In this document: in pieces, positions 1 to 10,448 of the stretch | Layout: the number at the start of each line of letters is the position of its first letter | How positions within the stretch are numbered: the stretch's first letter is position 1 | Assembly: GCF_020520425.1 (NCBI RefSeq) | Contig: NC_079489.1 | Span: forward strand, 93,910,810-93,974,809 | DNA length: 64,000 nt | Origin: Spinacia oleracea | Lineage: Eukaryota; Streptophyta; Magnoliopsida; Caryophyllales; Amaranthaceae | Direction: 5' to 3' | The notes under the pieces: generated by a model | What the model saw: only the letters and a program-made list of their open reading frames with translations | Told to the model about the DNA's origin: nothing | Database searches by the model: none | Made by a program: the position numbers and the translations under genes

Positions 1-104
1 CTCACTTGATCTCACTGAATTATTAACTTGTTAATTAATACTGAACCGCATTTATTAGACTTAACATTGAATGCATACTTGGACCAAGGGCATTATTTCC
101 TTCA
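1..104 (-). repeat. 3' LTR of element A, terminal 104 bp only
   Basis: The sequence ends in CCTTCA at 104 (TGAAGG on the minus strand) and matches the outer end of the LTR at 8103-9487 with a single mismatch. The rest of this LTR is beyond the window. Confidence 0.9.
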
Positions 105-117
105 GTCCCCCACTTGT
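105..117 (-). other. Polypurine tract of element A
   Basis: Directly inside the 3' LTR the minus strand reads CAAGTGGGGGAC, a purine-rich run just before TGAAGG. This is the expected site where plus-strand DNA synthesis starts. The same site in element D reads CAAGTGGGAGAC. Confidence 0.75.
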
Positions 118-855
118 CCTTAGGGACAAGTGTGCATTTCCTAATTCCTTTGTCGCTCGATGCTTGCTCTTGAACATAAGGTAAGAGTCGTCATCCTTAT
201 TATGTCCAGAGGTGTTCCTCGGTTTCAGAGTTCAACTGATCAAATAAACAGATAATCATAGCCTATGATTCATCCGAGCACGGCCATGCATTTCACAGTT
301 TCTAGCTCTCCGAGTGGCCTTGTACAACTTTTAAGCATCTCATCCCGATTTATGGGAGGACAATCCCAATCTTGCGATCTTGAGATTAGACTTCGTTTGA
401 TAGGTGATTACCTGAGCGTTGCCTTTATAGCCTCCTTTTACGGTGCGACGGTTGGTCAACGTCAAAGCAACCAGTTCTCAAACAAGTAATCTCAAATCAC
501 TCAGGTATTGAGGATTTAGTGTCTAATAATTTAATGAAATTTACTTATGACAGATTTTCATCTCTTACAGTAAAGTTTCATAGGTCTTGTCCGATACTAG
601 TCTTCCCAAAGTAAGTATCTATGCAAATGATTATGACATTGCCATGTCCACATAGTTCAAGAAACAGAACTACTAGTCATCTTGCATTCTAATCGTCTAA
701 CGTTTTCTATGCGTCCAATTTTATAGAAAACTCCGACTAGGGACCATTTTCAACCTTTGACATTCAAGTTCACTTGATAGACATTTCTTAGTCACAGGAC
801 TGGTCCTGACAGTCTATCTTGAATATATTGTCAAATTGAAGGGACTCATCATTTA
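118..855 (-). other. 3' untranslated region of element A
   Basis: No credible coding sequence. The stretch aligns almost base for base with 55830-56565 of element D, with only scattered substitutions. Short open frames such as 265-489 occur identically in both elements on the antisense strand and are best read as chance. Confidence 0.7.
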
Positions 856-3800
856 ATACTAAACCAAGATTAAATGGAATATGAAAATACATTTCATATA
901 TGATAAATGTTCAACCCCAATGTTTTACAACCATGGGCCTCTAACCCATCTTTAAAACATTTCATGGAATTCAATAGCTATGCTTGATTTCCAGTGCTAC
1001 AACGTGAGTGTTGCTTCTCACTTGTTGCATAGGTTTAGTTATCATGCTTTGCCAATCTTAATATCCTTTTCATCGAATGTTCTTCGAGATATGATGATAA
1101 GATCTTTTCGAGTTTGTTTATTATGTGATCTAGTCTTTCTTACTTCGATGGTGGTTTTACTCATTTTGCAATGAAGAACCATCAAGTTAGCAGACGTTTT
1201 TCTTGCTTTTAGAGTGGTTCTACGCATTTTTCAATGAAGAACCATCAAGCCAGCAGATAGGTGATCTACCCAAGTTCAGTGAAGAACTTTAAACAACCCT
1301 GTTTTATTGCTTCTTAGGCAATAATTACTTTTACTTCAACTGTATAGGTTGCTAGTGATGCTTTGTTTGGATTTACCTATCCAAGCAGTTCACAGATATG
1401 TGGAATACTTTCCAGCTGTATCTTAGAACATAGAAATTAATATTTTAATATCCCACGCAACAACTCATGGTCTCCAATCCATGTTGCCATTTCAAAACAC
1501 GATGCTCTATAGCTCGTCCTTATCAATGGTTAACTCCAAAGGGTTTTGCTTGATCCTTTGCCAGTGTTTATGCGTGTAGCATCAATATTTAACATATCTT
1601 TATTTCCTTGAATCAAGAACTATTCCTATGTACCTTTTCAAGTACCATAAGTATTCTTGATTCAATCTAGTTGATCTTCACTTAGATCAATAGAGATTGG
1701 TATATGTTCGTCATGCCTAAAGTCATACGATACGTTTTTGGCGATCCTCATATTATATCATACATGATAAATTATTTTGCAGAATAATTCCCAATTGAAT
1801 TCTATTCATGTAACTTTAGCTTATCTAGTTTCAGTAGATACTAAATTCAGCTAAATTCTTTGACATATAATATAGGTTAAGAATCTCATTTAGACTCTTT
1901 GATGTTTAACTTAGTAAATGCTTATACATAGTTCAAACATCCTTTACTTAGATTTATTCACATGGGTCGAATATCTCCAATGGAGACTTTCGTGTTTGAT
2001 TTAGTAAATGCCATTACTTAATCCAAAACAATATCATAAGATCTTTGTAAATAGATCTTAATACCCAGTATGTACTAAGTTTCGCCATGGTCCATCATTG
2101 ATGAATAATCTCAAATCTAAGTCATTAGCATTTGAATGTTATTTTACAATAGAGAGATATGTGTGTGATACACATAGGACCAATTAAGTTTTTATGTACT
2201 CCCACTAAACTTCTTATATATCTATAAGAATCATGTACATTTTATGAAACTAAAATACTTATTAGCTTCATTAAAATATAATTCCAATTCCCAATTGCTT
2301 GCTTAAATCTGTACTTAGATTTTATAAGCTAGCTTTTTCTTTCAAGCATTTATTTGGATCCACAATTCCTATGACATACCATGTACATAGTTTATTCCAA
2401 CATTTGATTGAGGAATACGTTTTGTCATCCAATTGCTATATGTACCAATATGCAATCATTGCTTGAATTATAGATTTGAGCATTACGATTATGCATGAGG
2501 TTTCAACACAATTCACACCATGAATTTGCTTGTAACCTTTAGCAACTAATCTCGCTTTGTGTGTGAACACAATTTCATGTTTGATGGTTTTTATCCTTAA
2601 AACAAACTTGCAACCAATAGGTGTGAACCTATTCTTGCAAATCAACAAAATTTCAATTTTGTCATCAAAACATTGAGTATGTTTTATGGCCTCTAACCAT
2701 TTAAAACATTTGAGTCTATATATGGCCTCTAACCATTTTAGGGAATCTAGGTTTCGTCATAGCTTTCTTACAAGTCACAAACTCATTAATCTACATGATA
2801 ATAGTTTGACTGCAAGTTGTAGGTTTCTTCACTATTTAATAGAAGAATCTCATAGTTTCATTAGAAGAATCTCATAGTTTCAGTGACTTGAATTCTATGC
2901 CTACTTGGGTATAGAACATCAAACAATAGAATATCAATAGGCACTTTGAGAGTCCTTTGAATATTCTATTCTCTTTGAAGCACTTGTACAGTCTTCTAAG
3001 AGATGTCTATTCTTTAAAGCCACTTCTAAAGTCCTTAAAGAATAAGTTCGGATTTTCTGAAGCACTTCGAAAAGCCTCCGGAATGTCCGTTTATGTTTGT
3101 TGTTCGCCTCGAAGACTTTCGAGGTCTATTTTCTCCCACTTGTTATTTTGGAAATGAATCTCCAAAAGGACATTATTTCGAGCAAACAAACATTATGTTC
3201 TCAAAAATTCGTGGTAGAAACAATACCCTTGTGTCTCATTTGAATAAATCACAATGAAACATATATCTAGACTTGGGCCTTAGTTTGTTGAATAACAAAC
3301 ACTAAGCTCCCACTGAGTTTAGCAACTCTCTAGATATATATTATCGAAAAGATATTCTGAAATTTCTTTTCTATAGCTTTGACGAATTTAGTTTAGTTTG
3401 GTGGTAGTTGAGCATTTTGTTTTAGAAATTAAAGGAAAAGTCTTTATGATCCATCATTGATCGAATCAAGTACTAATTGACTTCGATTATTCCAACTAAG
3501 ATATGCCATATCTTATGGACCTAGATTGTGAAATTACAACACACAATCATTGATGATCATATTTGGTCTCAAGTAATCATCAACATGATCTAACCTAGAT
3601 CTTTATGATTTCTTGCCAAGTGGATTTTATACTTCTGAATCTTTGAACTAGTCAAACAGATTCAAACTTATATCACTTTGAGTAAATAAACCTATATTTA
3701 CTCAAATCCATGTGAAATAATAAAGTCATAAAACATTTCTTTAGCTTTGAACTCTATCGTCTAGGCGTTCTAACAATAGTTCATATTCTTTGTTACTTTC

Positions 3801-5010
3801 AACAAGTAAGACTAGTTGTCTTAAAATGATCTAGAAATCAATCAACTTTCAAAAGTCCATCAAAATAAAGCTTATGAATGTTAACTTGTTGATATGGTCT
3901 AAGCAACAATGCCAAAGATTAGTGGAACTCAAATCAAGAGGTTGATTTGAACCTAGTAAAGTTCTTTAAAGAGTTGTTTGTTTTAATCAAGCATATTGAC
4001 TCAACCTGTAATTGACCATTTCATTCAAATAAACAAACAAACATTGTTTTTGTTTTTCTTGAATGTGAGTCTTTCTGTGTTTGAAGCAGAATTTTAGGTA
4101 TGCTGATTATGGAACAAAATAGCCATTAAGTTCCAGCCTTTGAAAGGACTTAAAACAGACTTAGATGACCCTACAATTAATGTAGCAATGCCATGCTTCA
4201 TTTCCCACTTGTAGGTCATTAGTGTATCCTAGCTTCCATTGTTTGAGTTATTACCGAAGTAAGAACCTCAAGCGGTATATGATACCAAGGAAGTTTGATT
4301 GCTAGGTCACTTCTCTTTAAACATAAACTTATAGGTAGAAACGGAATCGTAATTCCTTTCATTTGTTCCTCGTTTTCCTATTTCTTGTACCCTTTCTTAT
4401 AGTCTTAAGAATTGAATTCTTTAGTGTTGACTTTTATACTTTGTTTAGACATGTCCAATGTCACCCCAACAAGGTTCTTACCATTTAATTTATGTTGAAT
4501 ATTAAGTTTCAACTAGATGATCTTACCAGAAGCTTCTAAAGTTCTCTAAGCATCGACCTATTCGAATGTCTAGGGACTAGACTCATTCGAGAATTAAATG
4601 GACAAAGATATTAGGTTGTTAACCATTGGTAAAGCTGAGCGTATTAAACTCAATGCTTTATGATCTCAAAACTACAGTGTATTTTGAATTCACCAACACC
4701 AATTGGTTTGCCATTCGACTTTGATGTTCGAAAACAACCATAAAAGTCGCTAAAAGAAACGTACATTTTAAATTGCTCATTTTCTCTCATTTCCGTGAAT
4801 CGTTCTTGGATTCACTACTAATCGAGGAAATTTACTGTTACCTTTCTAAAAGGATTTATTGCAGTGCAAGATATTTAATTATAAACAATAATTAAAACAT
4901 ACATTGAAGCATGCAAAGTCTAAACATTTATCATGAGTAATAACTTGAAAATTAAAGCAATCATGCAATTTCAACAAGTTATTAGCATTTTATTCGAATT
5001 TATTGTTCCG
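856..5010 (-). pseudogene. Decayed copia gag-pol region of element A
   Basis: On the minus strand, pieces collinear with the intact pol of element D can be recognised. The most 3' part, near 980-1060, matches the end of the RNase H region at roughly 70%. At 2436-2648 the residues KARLVAKGYKQIHGV match the reverse transcriptase motif KARLVAKGYRQVHGV of D. Near 3090-3230 the sequence matches the linker between integrase and reverse transcriptase. Stop codons and small insertions and deletions are everywhere and no domain is complete, yet the total length, about 4.15 kb, is close to that of the intact region. It cannot encode enzymes. Confidence 0.8.
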
Positions 5011-5651
5011 GCAGGTGTGAATAAAATGATTCCAAGATCCTAAAATCATTGAAGAACTAAGCACAGTTTGTCGACTTAATCCTAAAACATCTTAGGTAAG
5101 CAAAAGCCTTTTGCTAATAGTCTAGAAACTATTCTTGGTTGATAGGTACGTCTAAGAACTTATTAGGTAAACCTATCGATTTTGCCACGACATAAAAGGA
5201 CTCCTTACTTATATCGTTGAGTTTCACCAAAACTAACATGTACTCACAATTATTTGTGTACCTTGCCCCTTTAGGACCAATAAGTAACACCTCGCTGAGC
5301 GAAAACTATTACTAGATTGATGTAAAGGATATCCAAGCAAGTGTATATTTTGGCATGGCACCTTTTAACTCAATTTTTAAGTTTGGAACTTAAGGCTCTT
5401 ACTATGTTGGTTAGATTTTAAGTGAACTAAAATCCTTAATCATGCAACATAATCAAGCCACAATCTTATGCATAATTAAGACATATTTAAAGCAATAAAT
5501 AACTTAAAGCATGCATAAGATAAATGTGATCTAGTATGGCCCGACTTTATCTTGAAGCTTTGACTTCAAAGTCCGTCTTGAAAATCTCCGTGGGAGGCAC
5601 CATTTTCTTCAAATAGGATAAGCTATAATTAAAACTAATTACAACTATTTG

Positions 5652-5735
5652 ATGGTACGCAGACCATATTTGAATTTGAAAAACAACTTTGGTACTTTAG
5701 ACCAATTACATTCAAATTAATGGTACGCAGACCAT
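5652..5735 (-). promoter_or_regulatory. Paired leader hairpins, element A
   Basis: ATGGTACGCAGACCAT occurs at 5652-5667 and 5720-5735. Each copy can form a 5-bp stem (ATGGT/ACCAT) with a 6-base loop. Equivalent pairs sit in elements B and D. A packaging or regulatory RNA role is inferred. Confidence 0.5.
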
Positions 5736-6319
5736 ATTTCTATCCTATTTGGGCCATACTAGTCACTTCATAACCTGCAAAACAGTACATATACTATATA
5801 TACCATTCACCCATTCATTATCATGAATGGCCCACATAGCTGGTTAGTAAACACATTATGCATCACGTAAACATTTGCAGCAATTAATCAAGGGCACCAA
5901 TAATCTACCAATTATTCAGTCCTTATTAATTCTAATCAAGTTGTTTTAACCTTAAGGATTTGTAGACCTAATCAAGAGTTTTATGACTAAAAGGGCTCCC
6001 ACTTAAACCAATAAATTCATATGCTTTACTAATTTTAAACATAAAAATGTATTTCAAGTCTAACCGGAAACATACAAATTTAATTAAAATTTAAAGCTCA
6101 TATAAATTTATAATTGAATCCAAAAAGTTTAATTTAATTTCAGTCGTATTTAAATTAATTCATGATTTTAATTTTAGTAAAATAATTAGAATAAATAAAA
6201 TTTATTATAATTACAATATTCAAAATTAAAATCCAAGAAAATAATTTAAATTATTAATTTTAAAATTAATTAAAATTACGTAAACTGAAAATTTCAAATT
6301 AAACATTCAAAACGATCTA

Positions 6320-6945
6320 ATCGCTACGCAAACACCCTACGCATCGCACGCCCATGGGCCATACGCACACAGCCATCGATGGCCATGTGCGCGCAGCCCA
6401 TGCGCTCGTCGCATAGCTGCTGCTTCTACCCTTCGCAAGCCATCGCACGAGTTGGTGCTCGCTGCGCGCGCGCCAGCGCTCGATGCACGCGAGCCATCGC
6501 TCGCTGTGCGCGCTCGCCAGCGCTCGTTGTGCGCGCTCCATCGCTCGTTGTGCGCGAGCCATCGCTCGCTGTGCGCGCTCGCCAGCGCTCGATGTGTGCG
6601 CTCGCCAGCGCTCGCTGTGCGCGCTCGCCAGCGCTCGCTGTGCGCGAGCCATCGCTCGCTGCGCGAGGCATCGACGCTGGGCGCAGCACTCGTGGCACGC
6701 GAGCTTGCGCTCGCTGCGGGCGAGGCTGCGCGCGCTTGCGCGAGGCAGTGCGCGTTGTGGCGCAGCTCGCTTGCTGCCCACACGCGACTGCCGTGCCATG
6801 CCTTCGCCCATGCCCATTCGTCCATTGCTCGTAGCCCACGACACAAGGCAGGGCTGCTGCCTTGTGCTCGTGCACCATGCCCTTGCTCATTGCATTCGTG
6901 CCGCATGGGCGACGAGCTCCCTTGCTCGTCGTCACATGCCCGCAC
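6320..6945. repeat. GC-rich short-period repeat block in leader of A
   Basis: An abrupt GC-rich island in AT-rich surroundings. Its core (6440-6680) repeats units of about 22 bases built from GCCATCGCTCGCTGTGCGCG and GCCAGCGCTCG variants. Because GC-rich DNA has few stop codons, several overlapping open frames exist on both strands. Minus-strand frames in A and D both start MRACDDEQGSSSP but then drift in frame, so I treat them as non-coding. Confidence 0.75.
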
Positions 6946-7396
6946 TATACAACACCCCTTAAGGGTAACACGTAGCGTCCATTGCTTTGTGCGTGCAAGT
7001 TATATGAACGAATCGCATAAAATTTAAAAATTTATATTTAAAATTAATGACAAATTAATAAATTAATATTAATTTCATAATTTTAGGGCGAAAAAATCGA
7101 AAATTTATTATTCAATTGATTTCCGATTATCATGGATTCAAGTCTAGGTCATAAAAATTTAAAATTTATCATAAATTTACAATTTTTATGGTGGTTTTTA
7201 ATCATAGGTTTCTAATTAGATTATAATTAATTATGAAAATCAAATTAATTCTAAATTATTCTAATTTTCAACAAATTAATCATAATTACAAATTAGATTG
7301 CATAATTAACAAGGCTAGGCATTCAAACTTGTTAAACATATACTGTAGGTCTATCAAAAATTCAAGATTTATCAACAAGAATCGCAAATATTTAAT

Positions 7397-7749
7397 GGAA
7401 ATTTTGGTAATATTAATCCAACCTTTGACCGATTTTCTTTTATTAATCCCACCTACGACATATTTTATAATAATCCCACCTTTACTACCCAACGACTTTT
7501 ATTGAGCTTAAGTGACCGATAAACGGTAAAAAAGTCAACGAGATGATGATGATGAATGAATATATTGAGGGAGAAGAGGGAGATTCTTACTTCCACGTAG
7601 GGAATATTACTTCCTATAATAGGTTTAGGACCTGTTTGGCCCAATAAAAGTCGTTAGGTAGTAAAGGTGGGATTATTAAGAAATATGTCATAGGTGGGCT
7701 TAATAAAAGAAAATCGACCAAAGGTTGGATTAATATTACCAAATTTTCC
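7397..7749. mobile_element. Mutator-like MITE inserted in leader of A
   Basis: The 353-bp insert is absent from the matching position in element D (near 63165). It is flanked by 9-bp direct repeats ATATTTAAT (7388-7396 and 7750-7758). Its ends are long inverted repeats beginning GGAAATTTTGGTAATATTAA and continuing for about 100 bases. A 9-bp target duplication is characteristic of Mutator-like elements. There is no coding capacity. The terminal sequence is related to the larger element at 30642-31785. Confidence 0.85.
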
Positions 7750-8087
7750 ATATTTAATTTAACATCTTAAATTTACGAAATTTTGCATTCGAAAAACTAA
7801 AACCTTCGAAAAGTCATAGTTAGGCTTCGAATTTGAGAATTCTGGGTTCGGCAGAAAAACACTATTTTTGTCAAAATTTTAGAATTCCTTTTACATGCGG
7901 AATTGACACAAAAATCACTCGATTTGGATGAGTAACGAAGAAACTGCCGAAAAACTGCGTACGTATAATTAAATAAACGCAATTTGCAATTAATTAACAA
8001 TTACGAAAATTAATCACCCCTTTTAATTCTTGCAAATTTGTAATATTTAACCATGTTCATGCAATTTAGATTATGAAAATAATAAGG

Positions 8088-8101
8088 GGCTCGTGATACC
8101 A
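8088..8101 (-). other. Primer binding site of element A (initiator Met tRNA type)
   Basis: The plus strand reads GGCTCGTGATACCA, one base before the LTR. This matches the 3' end of plant initiator tRNA-Met (GGCTCTGATACCA) except for one extra base after GGCTC. Confidence 0.75.
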
Positions 8102-8455
8102 CTGTTAGGTTATGATACATATGACAATTCATAAATCATGCGGAAAAACCATTTAGCCAGGAATACATATTATTTACACATAATCATATAGCATAGTTTA
8201 GATGCATACTCTTTGTTGCGTGCCTTCCCTAGCTGCGCCCGAACCGAACAAGAACAAGTCTTTAGGACTCCAAGTGTCGTCCTACGTAGATAGTCCACAG
8301 CACGTCCGGATCCGCCTTAAGATTGACCAACTAGAATCGCCCTTAATGTACTAAAGATTTCGGCACTTTTGAGCAAGGAATATGTCTGAATTTTTCTCTC
8401 AAAAACTCACTTTGAATACTTGAAAACTCGTTATAAATTGTGAACCCAGGCCACA

Positions 8456-8464
8456 TATTTATAG
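8456..8464 (-). promoter_or_regulatory. TATA box of LTR A
   Basis: CTATAAATA on the minus strand, in the position expected for the U3 promoter. The same box stands in the solo LTR at 52486-52494 and in the LTRs of D at 54796-54804 and 63871-63879. Confidence 0.65.
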
Positions 8465-8844
8465 GGGTATGGAAAGAGAATTGGAATCCTATTAGGATAC
8501 GAATTAATTAAATTAGAATCCTAATGAAACTCTTATTTAATTAATTTATCAAATAGAATTAGGAATTTAATCATTAAACGAATCCTGTACGTTTTAGGTT
8601 TCGTATGCGAACACAAACACCCACGCACGCACAGCAGTCCACGAGGGGCGCCATGCGCGCGCGCGCACAGCCCGAGCATCGCAGCCCACGACTGCCGCAG
8701 CCTTGGGCGCGCGCTGGGCCTGCCTTGCGGTGGGCCTGGCGCAGCCTTGGGCTGGCGTGTTGTGGCGCGCGTTTCCCTTGCTGGACGTGGGCCTGGCTTC
8801 GTGCTGGGCCTTCGTCTAGCAAGCTCGTCCGATGCTAATTCGTA

Positions 8845-9180
8845 CGACGCGCTTCCGATTAATTTTCCGATTCCGGAATTGATTTCCGATACGAACAATA
8901 TTTAACATTTCCGATTCCGGAATTAATTTCCGTTTCGAACAAATATTTAATATTTCCGTTTCCGGAATTATTTTCCGATTCCGATAATATTTCCGATTCA
9001 GACAATATTTCCATTTCCGGCAATATTTCCGATTCCGGCAATATTTCTATTTCCGATAATATTTCCCGATACGTACCATGTTTCCGTTTCCGGCAACATC
9101 TACGACTTGGATAACATTTATATTTCCGATACGATCCATATTTCCGTTTCCAGCAAATATCATCGTTTCCGGAGTATTCA
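8845..9180. repeat. Tandem TTTCCGATTCCGG repeats in U3 of LTR A
   Basis: Imperfect units of about 18 bases, such as ATATTTCCGATTCCGGCA, fill this part of the LTR upstream of the TATA box. The same array, with different unit composition, lies at 18605-18870, 51745-52070 and 55170-55500. Repeated enhancers upstream of the promoter are known from other copia LTRs; here that role is inferred. Confidence 0.75.
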
Positions 9181-10448
9181 TTTCTTGCCTGTGACGATCT
9201 CAGCTCCCACTGAAACCAAGATCCGTCGATTCCGAATATCCATAGATGGAGTATTTAATGCCATTAAATACTTGATCCGTTTACGTACTATTTGTGTGAC
9301 CCTACGGGTTCAGTCAAGAGTAAGCTGTGGATTAATATCATTAATTCCACTTGAACTGAAGCGGCCTCTAGCTAGGCATTCAGCTCACTTGATCTCACTG
9401 AATTATTAACTTGTTAATTAATAGTGAACCGCATTTATTAGACTTAACATTGAATGCATACTTGGACCAAGGGCATTATTTCCTTCAAAGTATACATGTC
9501 AAGTGGCCAAAGCAAAAATAGATGAAGAAACTTGAGAGTGCATACAGTAATTCGCAAAATAACATCACAGCTTCAAAATAGCAGAATGATACCTAGAGGC
9601 CAGATGCTTGAGGCCAAAGATACAGAGCACCCTTCCATTTGCAAAGTTGAAATCAAATCGGCAACAGGACATTTCACTGAAAGCTACTCTGCTGTCCCTG
9701 AAAAAATAAAGATAGCTTTTAAACAATGTCATATTGTAAGATCCAAGAGATAGAGCAATATAGCTACTGAATAGGACATCTAGGTAATCTTCTCTAATAC
9801 AGATAATAATATCAAGTTATTAACTTGTCATATCAAATTCAGACAAACCCTAGAAATGTGAATCAATGAGTGTCATTAATCTTTTCTTTACCATCAGTAA
9901 CACTAACGAGTAGCGGAGTAACGACTGTCATTCTCAATCTATCAAGGTCGTATTCGACAAATGAATCATTTTGACTGGGTGAATCCATGTTAATATCGAG
10001 CTCAACTAGTCGCAGCAGGTTTAGAATAGTACTCATAAGTCTTAAATATGTATTAACCTTTGTTCTTTTATCTTACCTGATCTGCATATTTTTAGTGAGT
10101 ATTTTTTGCCATTTCTGATTTAATCTAATCTGGTTTTTCTAGTTTGATATGAATTTTTTTATATATATGATCTGATTTTAAGAAGAAAATAAGTAATAAG
10201 CAATTAGAACAAGAGGAACTTCCTTCCAAAATAAAAAAGAACAAGAGGAACTGAATCTGTGGTCAAGATAGCTCTCAATAGATTTTGGTGTCCTCATAAA
10301 CCAGTAGATAACATAACTGTTGTTGCTTTTTCAAATTTCTTTCCTGGTACATTCACTTCCTCAATATGCATTATCCGCTAGTATCTTCGTTAAATCCTGA
10401 TTTTGATTTTGATTTTTCACAAAATAATGATGTTTAAATACTTTGCAG

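Larger units (their letters stand above)
5011..8087 (-). other. Long 5' leader of element A
   Basis: This non-coding stretch between the primer binding site and the gag remnant is about 3 kb, including a 353-bp MITE. It is nearly identical to 60768-63499 of element D from the shared TTCCGGCAGGTGTGAATAAA onward. It contains two copies of a short hairpin, a GC-rich block and AT-rich flanks. Functions expected of such leaders are packaging and translation control; none is proven here. Confidence 0.65.
1..9487 (-). mobile_element. Copia-type LTR retrotransposon A, non-autonomous, 3' LTR cut by window start
   Basis: The element reads on the minus strand. Its 5' LTR is 8103-9487, the primer binding site is 8088-8101, the polypurine tract starts at 105, and the last 104 bases of its 3' LTR are 1-104. 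Those 104 bases match 9384-9487 with one mismatch. The first 855 bases and the stretch 5010-9487 are nearly identical to element D (54441-64000), but the coding middle is diverged and has no long reading frame. A MULE-type MITE sits inside the leader at 7397-7749. The element appears to be inserted into the CACTA remnant that continues at 9488. Its target duplication cannot be checked because the left flank lies outside the window. Confidence 0.9.
8103..9487 (-). repeat. 5' LTR of element A (1385 bp)
   Basis: It starts TGTTAGG and ends CCTTCA on the plus strand, so on the element strand it runs TGAAGG to CCTAACA with TG/CA ends. It contains a TATA box at 8456-8464, a GC-rich island at 8605-8830, and a tandem array of short TTTCCG/CCGGAA units at 8845-9180. 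It matches the LTRs of D and the solo LTR at 51435-52850. Confidence 0.9.

Noticed and set aside
265..489. 74-codon plus-strand frame identical at 265-489 and 55977-56201
   Set aside because: Antisense to both elements; identity reflects recent common descent of the 3' region rather than coding selection.
6317..7027. Overlapping frames of 150-200 codons on both strands in the GC-rich block of A
   Set aside because: They arise because GC-rich repeats contain few stops. Frames are not preserved relative to the copy in D.
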